Both the position numbers and the translations under genes were made by a program. This document shows positions 51,114 to 59,634 of a DNA stretch of 64,000 nt, piece by piece. Positions within the stretch are counted from its first letter, which is position 1; each line of letters starts with the position of its first letter. Source of the DNA: Streptomyces sp. CC0208 (GTDB lineage: Bacteria; Actinomycetota; Actinomycetes; Streptomycetales; Streptomycetaceae); NCBI RefSeq assembly GCF_003443735.1, contig NZ_CP031969.1:5828001-5892000 (forward strand), read 5' to 3'. Below the pieces are notes generated by a model that saw only the letters and a program-made list of their open reading frames with translations, was not told where the DNA came from and made no database searches.

Positions 51114-52502
51114 GTGAAGAGCGCCGTGGAGACCCTGAACCCGACTCGGGTTCGGCTCAGCATCGAGGTGCCCTTCGAGGAGCTCAAGGACAGCCTCGAC
51201 GCGGCGTACAAGAAGATCAACCAGCAGGTCACGGTGAAGGGCTTCCGGAAGGGCAAGATCCCGGCCCGCGTCATCGACCAGCGGTTCGGCCGCGGTGCGG
51301 TGCTGGAGGAGGCCGTCAACGACGCGCTTCCCAAGTTCTACACCGAGGCGGTCAACGAGGCCGAGATCGACGTCCTCGGCCAGCCCGAGGTCGACATCAC
51401 CGAGCTGAAGGACGGCGAGACGCTGAACTTCACCGCCGAGGTCGACGTCCGCCCCGCCATCGAGATCCCGGACTACTCCGGCATCGAGGTCGAGGTCGAC
51501 GCGGTCGAGGTCAGCGACGAGGACGTCGACAAGGCCGTGACCGAGCTGCGTGAGCGCTTCGCGTCGACCTCCCCGGTCGAGCGCGCCGCCGAGGACGGCG
51601 ACGTCGTCACCATCGACCTGGAGGCCAAGGTCGACGGCGAGGTGCTGGAGGACGGCGTCGCCAGCGGCGTCTCCTACACCATCGGCTCCGGCGAGCTGCT
51701 GGACGGCATCGACGACGCCGTGAAGGGCCTGGAGGCCGGTGGCGAGGCCACCTTCGCCTCCGAGCTCAAGGGCGGCTCCGCGGCCGGCAAGGAGGCCGAG
51801 GTCACCGTCAAGGTCACCCAGGTCGCCGCCCGCGAACTGCCCGAGCTGGACGACGAGTTCGCGCAGCTCGCCTCCGAGTTCGACACCCTCGACGAGCTGA
51901 GGGCCGACAGCCGCAAGCGCCTCGAGAACATGAAGCAGTACGACCAGGCCACCCAGGCCCAGGAGCGCGTCCTGGAGAAGCTCCTGGAGCTCGTCGAGGT
52001 GCCCGTCCCCGAGAAGCTCCTCGAGGACGAGATCAACACCCGCAAGCACAACCTGGAGCACCACCAGCTCGGCCAGATGGGCCTCGACCTCGAGAAGTAC
52101 CTCGAGATCCAGGGCAAGACGGTCGAGGAGTTCGACACCGAGACCAAGGAAGCCGCGGTCAAGGGCATCAAGACCCAGTTCGTGCTCGACGAGCTCGTCA
52201 AGCGCGAGAAGCTGAACGTCAACCAGGAGGAGCTCACCGAGCACCTCATGCGCCGTGCCGCCTCCTCCGGCATGTCCCCCGACCAGTTCGCCCAGGCGGT
52301 CGTCGAGGGCGGTCAGGTCCCGCTCCTCGTCGGCGAGGTCGCCCGCGGCAAGGCCCTGGCCGTCGTGGTCGAGGCCGCCACGGTCAAGGACACCAACGGC
52401 GAGGTCATCGACCTGGACGACGACGAGGACGAGACGGCCGAGACCGTCGAGGCCGCCTCCGAGGAGACCCCGGCCGAGGCCGAGGAGAAGACCGAGGGCT
52501 GA
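51114..52502 (+). CDS. tig: Trigger factor
   Basis: The ribosome-associated chaperone and peptidyl-prolyl isomerase, 462 residues. The N-terminal ribosome-binding domain contains the signature GFRKGKIP (about residues 43-50). A FKBP-type PPIase domain follows (about 160-245, EDGDVVTIDLEAKVDGE) and then the helical arms. The C-terminus is a long acidic tail (DDDEDETAETVEAAS). GTG 51114 has AAGGAG eight bases upstream. The location just before clpP1, clpP2 and clpX is the standard Streptomyces order and links folding to degradation. A very strong terminator follows. Confidence 0.97.
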   Translation: MKSAVETLNPTRVRLSIEVPFEELKDSLDAAYKKINQQVTVKGFRKGKIPARVIDQRFGRGAVLEEAVNDALPKFYTEAVNEAEIDVLGQPEVDITELKDGETLNFTAEVDVRPAIEIPDYSGIEVEVDAVEVSDEDVDKAVTELRERFASTSPVERAAEDGDVVTIDLEAKVDGEVLEDGVASGVSYTIGSGELLDGIDDAVKGLEAGGEATFASELKGGSAAGKEAEVTVKVTQVAARELPELDDEFAQLASEFDTLDELRADSRKRLENMKQYDQATQAQERVLEKLLELVEVPVPEKLLEDEINTRKHNLEHHQLGQMGLDLEKYLEIQGKTVEEFDTETKEAAVKGIKTQFVLDELVKREKLNVNQEELTEHLMRRAASSGMSPDQFAQAVVEGGQVPLLVGEVARGKALAVVVEAATVKDTNGEVIDLDDDEDETAETVEAASEETPAEAEEKTEG

Positions 52503-52566
52503 GCCCACGGCATCTCGAACGTCGTAAAACGCGGCGAAACGTCGGCGAACCTCGGCGAACGTCGTA

Positions 52567-52604
52567 GGAAGGGCCCCGGAGACGCATGTCTCCGGGGCCC
52601 TTCC
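52567..52604 (+). terminator. Hairpin terminator after tig
   Basis: GGAAGGGCCCCGGAGA and TCTCCGGGGCCCTTCC form a perfect 16-bp stem with a six-base loop, about 65 bases after the tig stop. Confidence 0.85.
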
Positions 52605-52629
52605 GGCATGGGGCCCGAGGACCCGGCCC

Positions 52630-52660
52630 GGGGCGTGGGGAACCGCGCGGCGAGCCACGA
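52630..52660 (+). repeat. Dispersed Streptomyces intergenic repeat, copy 3 (diverged)
   Basis: GGGGCGTGGGGAACCGCGCG followed by GCGAGCCACGA resembles the copy at 22727-22759 with a few mismatches. It lies between the tig terminator and the clpP1 promoter. Confidence 0.5.
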
Positions 52661-52702
52661 ATCGCCCGCGCGCGGCACCGGACCGGCGATACCACGGCGC
52701 TA

Positions 52703-52716
52703 CGCCCCCGGCGAAC
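52703..52716 (-). promoter_or_regulatory. Possible ClgR-type site upstream of clpP1
   Basis: On the minus strand the site reads GTTCGC-CGGGG-GCG, similar to the GTTCGC-N5-GCG pattern I recall for ClgR, the activator of clpP1 in Streptomyces. It lies about 145 bases upstream of the clpP1 start. The match is short and rests on memory of the motif. Confidence 0.3.
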
Positions 52717-52859
52717 ACCCCCCTTACCGGGATTCCCCAAGGGGACCAGCGCGTTAGGGTCCATGAGTACCAGGGCAGGGAAGTCCCTCGAACTGCCCAG
52801 CCCCCGGACGGGAACACGTGAGACGGCCCGGCGCCGTCGTAAGACGAGCAGGTGGATAC

Positions 52860-53477
52860 GTGACGAATCTGATGCCCTCCGCCGCCGGCGACCCCTCCAT
52901 CGGTGGTGGCCTCGGTGACCAGGTCTACAACCGGCTGCTCGGCGAGCGGATCATCTTCCTCGGCCAGGCGGTCGACGACGACATCGCCAACAAGATCACC
53001 GCGCAGCTGCTGCTCCTTGCCGCTGACCCGGAAAAGGACATCTACCTCTACATCAACAGCCCCGGCGGATCGATCACCGCGGGCATGGCGATCTACGACA
53101 CCATGCAGTACATCAAGAACGACGTGGTGACCATCGCCATGGGCCTCGCGGCCTCCATGGGCCAGTTCCTGCTCAGCGCGGGCACCCCCGGCAAGCGCTT
53201 CGCGCTGCCGAACGCCGAGATCCTGATCCACCAGCCGTCCGCCGGCCTCGCCGGTTCGGCCTCGGACATCAAGATCCACGCCGAGCGGCTGCTGCACACC
53301 AAGAAGCGCATGGCCGAGCTCACCTCGCAGCACACCGGCCAGACCATCGAGCAGATCACCCGCGACTCGGACCGCGACCGCTGGTTCGACGCCCACGAGG
53401 CCAAGGAATACGGCCTCATCGACGACGTGATCGCCACGGCCGCCGGTATGCCGGGCGGCGGCGGCACCGGGGCCTGA
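52860..53477 (+). CDS. clpP1: ATP-dependent Clp protease proteolytic subunit 1
   Basis: A 205-residue ClpP serine protease subunit. The catalytic Ser lies in MGLAASMGQF (about residue 98), the His in ILIHQPS (about 123) and the Asp in the RDSDRDRWF region. It assembles with ClpP2 into the barrel fed by ClpX or ClpC and degrades regulators and damaged proteins. I chose GTG 52860 (MTNLMPSAAG) because it matches the known Streptomyces N-terminus and has AGGTGG upstream; an in-frame start 14 codons earlier is unsupported. It is followed by clpP2 after 70 bases. Confidence 0.96.
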   Translation: MTNLMPSAAGDPSIGGGLGDQVYNRLLGERIIFLGQAVDDDIANKITAQLLLLAADPEKDIYLYINSPGGSITAGMAIYDTMQYIKNDVVTIAMGLAASMGQFLLSAGTPGKRFALPNAEILIHQPSAGLAGSASDIKIHAERLLHTKKRMAELTSQHTGQTIEQITRDSDRDRWFDAHEAKEYGLIDDVIATAAGMPGGGGTGA

Positions 53478-53547
53478 GCCCCATGCGGGGCCACAACACC
53501 CCCGCGCAGCCCCTCAGCCGACCGCCCAAGCCCCTAGGAGACAGACA

Positions 53548-54228
53548 GTGAACGACTTCCCCGGCAGCGGCCTCTACGCCCGCACCGAGGCCGAGTACAC
53601 CGGCCCGCGCGCCGAGTCCCGCTATGTGATCCCCCGTTTCGTCGAGCGCACCTCGCAGGGCATCCGCGAGTACGACCCGTACGCGAAGCTCTTCGAGGAG
53701 CGCGTGATCTTCCTCGGCGTGCAGATCGACGACGCCTCCGCCAACGACGTCATGGCGCAGCTGCTGTGCCTGGAGTCGATGGACCCCGACCGGGACATCT
53801 CGGTCTACATCAACAGCCCCGGTGGCTCCTTCACCGCGCTGACCGCCATCTACGACACGATGCAGTTCGTGAAGCCCGACGTCCAGACGGTCTGCATGGG
53901 TCAGGCGGCCTCCGCCGCGGCGATCCTGCTGGCCGCCGGTACGCCCGGCAAGCGCATGGCGCTGCCCAACGCGCGGGTGCTGATCCACCAGCCGTACAGC
54001 GAGACCGGTCGCGGTCAGGTCTCCGACCTGGAAATCGCCGCCAACGAGATCCTCCGGATGCGCGCGCAGCTGGAAGACCTGCTGGCCAAGCACTCCACCA
54101 CGCCGATCGAGAAGATCCGCGAGGACATCGAGCGCGACAAGATCCTCACGGCTGACGACGCCCTGGCGTACGGCCTGATCGACCAGATCATCTCCACCCG
54201 GAAGATGAACAACGCCGCCGTCCGCTGA
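53548..54228 (+). CDS. clpP2: ATP-dependent Clp protease proteolytic subunit 2
   Basis: A 226-residue ClpP paralogue. The catalytic Ser is in MGQAASAAAILLAAG, the His in VLIHQPYS and the Asp in the IERDKILTADD segment. The N-terminal extension before YVIPRF may be processed. It forms the mixed ClpP1P2 complex with the subunit encoded upstream. GTG 53548 has AGGAG nearby (CTAGGAGACAGACA). The two genes are an operon. Confidence 0.96.
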   Translation: MNDFPGSGLYARTEAEYTGPRAESRYVIPRFVERTSQGIREYDPYAKLFEERVIFLGVQIDDASANDVMAQLLCLESMDPDRDISVYINSPGGSFTALTAIYDTMQFVKPDVQTVCMGQAASAAAILLAAGTPGKRMALPNARVLIHQPYSETGRGQVSDLEIAANEILRMRAQLEDLLAKHSTTPIEKIREDIERDKILTADDALAYGLIDQIISTRKMNNAAVR

Positions 54229-54388
54229 CGCGGCCCCGTAGGATATGCCGCCCCTTGGCACAGTGCACGTCAAAGTGAACCCTGCCAAGGGGGGCCCGAA
54301 CGGGGGGCCCGGCAAGGTACCGTCGGACATAAGGCAGCACCAGGAGCCGCTGGACCTAGGCGTCTCCCAGGCGAAGGGGAAGCACACC

Positions 54389-55675
54389 GTGGCACGCATC
54401 GGTGACGGCGGCGATCTGCTCAAGTGCTCGTTCTGCGGCAAGAGCCAGAAGCAGGTCAAGAAGCTCATCGCAGGGCCTGGTGTGTACATCTGCGACGAGT
54501 GCATCGATCTCTGCAACGAGATCATCGAGGAGGAACTCGCGGAGACGAGCGAGGTGCGCTGGGAGGAACTGCCCAAGCCCCGCGAGATCTACGAGTTCCT
54601 GGAGGGCTACGTGGTGGGCCAGGAGTCGGCCAAGAAGGCCCTCTCCGTGGCGGTGTACAACCACTACAAGCGCGTCCAGGCCGGCGAGAACGGCGGCGGC
54701 AGCAGCCGTGACGACGCGATCGAGCTGGCGAAGTCCAACATCCTCCTGCTGGGCCCCACGGGCTCCGGCAAGACGCTCCTCGCCCAGACCCTCGCCCGCA
54801 TGCTGAACGTCCCGTTCGCGATCGCGGACGCGACGGCGCTCACCGAGGCGGGCTATGTCGGCGAGGACGTCGAGAACATCCTGCTCAAGCTGATCCAGGC
54901 GGCCGACTACGACGTCAAGAAGGCCGAGACCGGGATCATCTACATCGACGAGATCGACAAGGTCGCGCGGAAGAGTGAAAACCCGTCGATCACGCGGGAC
55001 GTGAGCGGCGAGGGCGTGCAGCAGGCCCTCCTGAAGATCCTCGAGGGCACCACGGCCTCGGTCCCGCCGCAGGGCGGACGCAAGCACCCGCACCAGGAGT
55101 TCATCCAGATCGACACGACGAACGTCCTGTTCATCGTGGGCGGTGCCTTCGCGGGCCTGGAGAAGCTCATCGAGTCCCGGGCGGGCGCCAAGGGCATCGG
55201 CTTCGGCGCGACGATCCGCTCCAAGCGCGAGCTGGAGGCCAAGGACCAGTTCGAGGACGTCATGCCCGAGGACCTGGTCAAGTTCGGCATGATCCCCGAG
55301 TTCATCGGCCGCCTCCCCGTGATCACCTCCGTCCACAACCTCGACCGTGAGGCTCTCCTCCAGATCCTGGTCGAGCCGCGCAACGCGCTGGTGAAGCAGT
55401 ACCAGCGCCTCTTCGAACTCGACGGCGTGGAGCTGGACTTCGAGCGCGAGGCGCTGGAGGCCATCGCCGACCAGGCCATCCTCCGCCAGACCGGCGCGCG
55501 CGGCCTGCGCGCCATCATGGAAGAGGTCCTCCAGGGCGTCATGTACGAGATCCCGTCCCGCAAGGACGTGGCCCGCGTCGTCATCACGGCGGACGTCGTC
55601 CACTCCAACGTGAACCCGACGCTGATCCCGAGGGACGCGCGCGGCCGCGGCCCGGGGGAGCAGAAGACGGCGTAA
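54389..55675 (+). CDS. clpX: ATP-dependent Clp protease ATP-binding subunit ClpX
   Basis: A 428-residue AAA+ unfoldase. An N-terminal zinc-binding domain carries CSFC and CDEC (residues 13-40). Walker A is GPTGSGKT (about 119), Walker B is IIYIDEIDK, the pore loop region is GYVGEDVE and sensor motifs follow, ending with the usual C-terminal domain. It recognises, unfolds and feeds tagged proteins to ClpP. GTG 54389 has AAGGGGA eight bases upstream. A 160-base gap from clpP2 may hold its own promoter. A perfect hairpin follows. Confidence 0.97.
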   Translation: MARIGDGGDLLKCSFCGKSQKQVKKLIAGPGVYICDECIDLCNEIIEEELAETSEVRWEELPKPREIYEFLEGYVVGQESAKKALSVAVYNHYKRVQAGENGGGSSRDDAIELAKSNILLLGPTGSGKTLLAQTLARMLNVPFAIADATALTEAGYVGEDVENILLKLIQAADYDVKKAETGIIYIDEIDKVARKSENPSITRDVSGEGVQQALLKILEGTTASVPPQGGRKHPHQEFIQIDTTNVLFIVGGAFAGLEKLIESRAGAKGIGFGATIRSKRELEAKDQFEDVMPEDLVKFGMIPEFIGRLPVITSVHNLDREALLQILVEPRNALVKQYQRLFELDGVELDFEREALEAIADQAILRQTGARGLRAIMEEVLQGVMYEIPSRKDVARVVITADVVHSNVNPTLIPRDARGRGPGEQKTA

Positions 55676-55693
55676 CGCCAGCACGCAGAACAG

Positions 55694-55731
55694 CCGAAGG
55701 GGCCCCGGTCAACAGACCGGGGCCCCTTCGG
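55694..55731. terminator. Bidirectional hairpin terminator after clpX
   Basis: CCGAAGGGGCCCCGGT and ACCGGGGCCCCTTCGG form a perfect 16-bp stem with a six-base loop, between the convergent clpX and the PYGQ-repeat membrane protein. Confidence 0.88.
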
Positions 55732-55748
55732 TGTTGAGAGGGCGTACG

Positions 55749-56738
55749 TCAGGCCTTGACGCGCACGTCGTTGCGGACCTTGGCGGTCAGTGCGGCAGCT
55801 TCGTCCATCGAGGTGCTCTGGCCCTTGGCGAGGCTGGCCACGTCGAACGCCAGCACGTAGGTGACCGTGCTGTGGTCGGCCCAGATGCAGAACGGCATCG
55901 TCACGGTCTGTCCGGACTCGGTGGTCTGGATTTCCTGGCACTTCATGACGCCGTTCTCAAAGCCGGCGGGCTTGAACTCCTTGGGGCTGCCGACGACCTT
56001 GCCGCTGTCGGCGTCCTTCCCGGCGTCCTTCGTGACCCGGCTGAACATCTCGTCGACGACCCCCTCAGGGTTGTCGATGGTGCCGTACACACCGGCGAAC
56101 ATCAGGTTCTTGGAGGTGAGACCCGACCCTGCGGTGTAGCCCGCGCTGACGCCCTTGGGGTCCTTGACGCCCCACGACTCCGCGTCGTTGATGTCGTCCT
56201 TGGTCATCCCGCCGATCCCGGTGTCGCTGCCCTTCTTGTACTCCCCGCCGAGGATCGTCGCCGGTGTGGCCAGCTTGTGCGCCCCGTCGTCCGCTATGTC
56301 CGACCCGCTGCCCCCGTTCCCGCCCCCGCCGAGCACGAGGTACGCGCCGACCGCGATCGCGGCCACGACCGCCACCGCGCCGATGATGATGCCGATCTTC
56401 TTCCCGTTGCCGCCCCCCGGCGGAGGGGGCTGCGGGACGCCGTAGGGGGCCTGGCCGTACGGCGGCTGCTGGCCGTACGGGGCCTGCTGGCCGTAGGGCG
56501 CCTGCGGCTGGCCGTACGGCGGGGTCTGCGGAGGGACGCCACCCTGCTGCGGATAGCCGTAACCCGGCTGCTGCGCGGGCTGCTGAGGCGGCGGGGGCTG
56601 CTGGGGGTAGCCGTAGCCGGGCTGGGGCTGGCCCTGCGGCGGCTGGCCGTAGGGGCCCGCCTGGCCGTACGGCCCGGGCTGCTGCGGCTGCCCGGGCTGC
56701 TGGGGCTGTCCGTACGGGCCCGGCTGGTTGTGACTCAT
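55749..56738 (-). CDS. Membrane protein with N-terminal Pro/Gln/Gly/Tyr-rich repeats
   Basis: A 329-residue protein. The first 110 residues are low complexity, built from repeats of PYGQ, PQQPG and GYGYPQ. One transmembrane helix follows at about 115-138 (KKIGIIIGAVAVVAAIAVGAY), then an exported domain of about 190 residues with two cysteines (KCQEIQ and FCIWAD) that may form a disulfide. The N-terminus lies in the cytoplasm, where such repeats could mediate protein contacts. The function is unknown. ATG 56738 has GGAGGGG nine bases upstream. It is divergent from valS. Confidence 0.8.
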   Translation of the reverse strand: MSHNQPGPYGQPQQPGQPQQPGPYGQAGPYGQPPQGQPQPGYGYPQQPPPPQQPAQQPGYGYPQQGGVPPQTPPYGQPQAPYGQQAPYGQQPPYGQAPYGVPQPPPPGGGNGKKIGIIIGAVAVVAAIAVGAYLVLGGGGNGGSGSDIADDGAHKLATPATILGGEYKKGSDTGIGGMTKDDINDAESWGVKDPKGVSAGYTAGSGLTSKNLMFAGVYGTIDNPEGVVDEMFSRVTKDAGKDADSGKVVGSPKEFKPAGFENGVMKCQEIQTTESGQTVTMPFCIWADHSTVTYVLAFDVASLAKGQSTSMDEAAALTAKVRNDVRVKA

Positions 56739-56874
56739 CTCTGGGTTCCCCTCCAGATGCTTATGTGTTCCCGACATCCTGGCTCAGGCCCAGGCGGCAC
56801 ACCGCAGCGGGGCCCCCACCGTTACAGAACAAACGCGTTTCGGGACACACCCGGGACACCCCTAAACTGACCCC

Positions 56875-59505
56875 GTGACCGAGAACGCTCAGCAGCAGCC
56901 CACAGCGCCCAGCACCGAACTGCCGACCCAGTACGCGCCGGCCGAGGTAGAGGGGGCGCTGTACGAGCGCTGGGTAGAGCGCGGTTACTTCACCGCCGAC
57001 GCCAAGAGCGACAAGCCCCCGTACACCATCGTCATCCCGCCGCCGAACGTCACCGGCAGCCTGCACCTCGGGCACGCCTTCCAGCACACCCTCATGGACG
57101 CCCTGACGCGTCGCAAGCGCATGCAGGGCTACGAGGCGCTGTGGCTGCCGGGCATGGACCACGCCGGTATCGCCACCCAGAACAAGGTCGAGCAGCAGCT
57201 CGCCGAGGAGGGCAAGTCCCGCCACGACCTGGGCCGCGAGGAGTTCGTCGAGCGCGTCTGGCAGTGGAAGGAGGAGTACGGCGGCCGGATCCTCGGCCAG
57301 ATGCGGCGCCTCGGTGACGGCGTCGACTGGAGCCGTGAGCGCTTCACGATGGACGAGGGCCTGTCCAAGGCCGTCCTCACCATCTTCAAGCGGCTCTACG
57401 AGGACGAGCTGATCTACCGCGCCGAGCGCATCATCAACTGGTGCCCGCGCTGTCTGACGGCCATCTCCGACATCGAGGTGGAATACCAGGAGGACGCGGG
57501 CGAGTTGGTCTCCATCCGCTACGGCGAGGGCGAGGACAGCCTCGTCGTCGCGACCACGCGCGCGGAGACGATGCTCGGTGACACGGCCGTCGCCGTCCAC
57601 CCCGACGACGAGCGCTACCAGCACCTCATCGGCAAGCAGATCAAGCTTCCGCTCACCGACCGCACCATCCCGGTCGTCGCCGACACCCACGTCGACCCCG
57701 AGTTCGGCACCGGCGCGGTCAAGGTGACCCCGGCGCACGACCCGAACGACTTCGAGATCGGGCGCCGCCACGACCTGCCGTCCCTGACGATCATGGACGA
57801 GCACGGCGTCATCACGGTCCACGGCCCCTTCGTCGGCCTGGACCGCTACGAGGCCCGCTCGGCGGTCGTCGGCGCCCTCAAGGAGCAGGGCCGGATCGTC
57901 GCCGAGAAGCGCCCTTACATGCACTCCGTCGGCCACTGCTCGCGCTGCAAGACCACGGTCGAGCCGCGTCTTTCCCTGCAGTGGTGGGTCAAGGTCGGCC
58001 CGCTCGCCAAGGCCGCCGGTGACGCGGTCCGCGACGGCCGCGTCAAGATCCACCCCGAGGACATGTCGAAGCGCTACTTCGACTGGGTCGACAACATGCA
58101 CGACTGGTGCATCTCGCGCCAGCTGTGGTGGGGCCACCGCATCCCGATCTGGTACGGCCCCGACGGCGAGGTCGTCTGCGTCGGACCGGACGAGGAGCCG
58201 CCCGGTACGGAGGCGGAGGGCTGGACCCAGGACTCCGACGTCCTGGACACCTGGTTCTCCTCCGGCCTGTGGCCGTTCTCCACCCTCGGCTGGCCCGAAC
58301 AGACCGAGGACCTGCGGAAGTTCTATCCGACCGACGTCCTGCTGACCGGCCACGACATCATCTTCTTCTGGGTCGCCCGGATGATGATGTTCGGCCTCTA
58401 CGCCATGGACGGCCAGGCCCCCTTCCACACCATCGCGCTGACCGGCCTGGTCCGGGACGAGTTCGGCAAGAAGATGTCGAAGTCGAACCCCAACGCGGTC
58501 GACCCGCTGGTCTGGATGGACGCCTACGGCTCCGACGCCGTCCGCTTCACCCTCGCCAACGGCGCCAACCCCGGCGCGGACGTGCCGATCGGCGAGGACT
58601 GGGTCAAGGCCTCCCGGAACTTCACCAACAAGCTCTGGAACGCCACCCGCTTCGCCCTGATGAACGGTGCCACGGTCGAGGGCCCGCTCCCGGACGCCTC
58701 CGAGATGTCGGCGACGGACCGCTGGATCCTGTCCCGGCTCAACACGACGGTCGCCCAGGTCGACGCGTACTACGACGACTACCAGTTCGCCAAACTCGCC
58801 GACGCGCTCTACCACTTCGCGTGGGACGAGGTCTTCGACTGGTACGTCGAGCTGTCGAAGACGACCTTCTTCGCGGGCGGTGAGCAGGCCAGGGTCTCCG
58901 GCCGGGTCCTCGGCGAGGTCCTCGACGTGACGCTGCGGCTGCTGCACCCGGTCATCCCGTTCGTCACGGACGCCCTGTGGACCACCCTCACCGGTGGCGA
59001 GTCCCTGGTCGTCGGCGAGTGGCCGGCCGACAGCGGCTTCCGCGACAAGGACGCCGAACTCGAGATCGAGCTGGTCCAGCGGGTCGTCACCGAGGTCCGC
59101 CGGTTCCGCAAGGACCAGGGCCTCAAGGACGGCCAGAAGGTCCCGGCCCGCCTGGAGCTCACCGGCACCCCCCTCGCCGCCCACGAGGCCGCCATCCGCC
59201 AGCTCCTGCGCCTCCAGCCGGAGGGCGAGACCTTCGCGGCCACGGCGACCCTCCCGGTCGCCGGTGCCACGGTCGCGCTGGACCTCTCCGGCACGATCGA
59301 CGTGGCGGCGGAGCGCAAGCGCCTCGCGAAGGACCTCGCGGCGGCCGAGAAGGAGAAGGCCCAGGCGACGGGGAAGCTCGGCAACGAGGCGTTCCTCGCG
59401 AAGGCCCCGGACAACGTGGTGGACAAGATCCGCGGCCGCCTGGCCAAGGCGGACGAGGACATCAAGAGGATCCAGGAGCAACTGGACAGGCTTCCGCAGG
59501 CATGA
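56875..59505 (+). CDS. valS: Valyl-tRNA synthetase
   Basis: A class Ia synthetase of 876 residues that charges tRNA-Val. The HIGH motif appears as HLGH in PPNVTGSLHLGHAF (about residues 50-63) and KMSKS lies near residue 535 (KKMSKSNPN). The editing domain between them and the C-terminal coiled-coil arm (about 810-876) are complete. GTG 56875 is preceded by TAAACT six bases upstream, the arrangement expected of a leaderless transcript. No T-box leader is present in the 136-base upstream region. folC follows after a repeat-bearing gap. Confidence 0.97.
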   Translation: MTENAQQQPTAPSTELPTQYAPAEVEGALYERWVERGYFTADAKSDKPPYTIVIPPPNVTGSLHLGHAFQHTLMDALTRRKRMQGYEALWLPGMDHAGIATQNKVEQQLAEEGKSRHDLGREEFVERVWQWKEEYGGRILGQMRRLGDGVDWSRERFTMDEGLSKAVLTIFKRLYEDELIYRAERIINWCPRCLTAISDIEVEYQEDAGELVSIRYGEGEDSLVVATTRAETMLGDTAVAVHPDDERYQHLIGKQIKLPLTDRTIPVVADTHVDPEFGTGAVKVTPAHDPNDFEIGRRHDLPSLTIMDEHGVITVHGPFVGLDRYEARSAVVGALKEQGRIVAEKRPYMHSVGHCSRCKTTVEPRLSLQWWVKVGPLAKAAGDAVRDGRVKIHPEDMSKRYFDWVDNMHDWCISRQLWWGHRIPIWYGPDGEVVCVGPDEEPPGTEAEGWTQDSDVLDTWFSSGLWPFSTLGWPEQTEDLRKFYPTDVLLTGHDIIFFWVARMMMFGLYAMDGQAPFHTIALTGLVRDEFGKKMSKSNPNAVDPLVWMDAYGSDAVRFTLANGANPGADVPIGEDWVKASRNFTNKLWNATRFALMNGATVEGPLPDASEMSATDRWILSRLNTTVAQVDAYYDDYQFAKLADALYHFAWDEVFDWYVELSKTTFFAGGEQARVSGRVLGEVLDVTLRLLHPVIPFVTDALWTTLTGGESLVVGEWPADSGFRDKDAELEIELVQRVVTEVRRFRKDQGLKDGQKVPARLELTGTPLAAHEAAIRQLLRLQPEGETFAATATLPVAGATVALDLSGTIDVAAERKRLAKDLAAAEKEKAQATGKLGNEAFLAKAPDNVVDKIRGRLAKADEDIKRIQEQLDRLPQA

Positions 59506-59511
59506 GCCACC

Positions 59512-59569
59512 CAGGGGCGCGGGGCCGCATTGATATGCGGCTCCGCCGCGCGGGCGCGACAAGCCACGG
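59512..59569 (+). repeat. Dispersed Streptomyces intergenic repeat, copy 4 (interrupted)
   Basis: The left part AGGGGCGCGGGG and the right part GCGCGACAAGCCACGGA match the repeat at 22727-22759, but about 26 extra GC-rich bases with an AT island (ATTGATATGC) separate them. It lies between valS and folC. Confidence 0.5.
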
Positions 59570-59634
59570 ACTCCCCGCGCCCGCCGAACAGGACCAGCCA
59601 CTCCCTTCCGAAGGCGCGGCCCTAAACTGGCCCT

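Noticed and set aside
50535..53396. Minus-strand open frame across the tRNA-Pro, tig and clpP1 region
   Set aside because: It is antisense to a tRNA and two certain genes, with low-complexity Leu/Val/Gly/Asp composition.
56739..56874. T-box leader before valS
   Set aside because: The upstream gap is only 136 bases, lacks the conserved T-box sequence, and the promoter appears to be right at the start codon.
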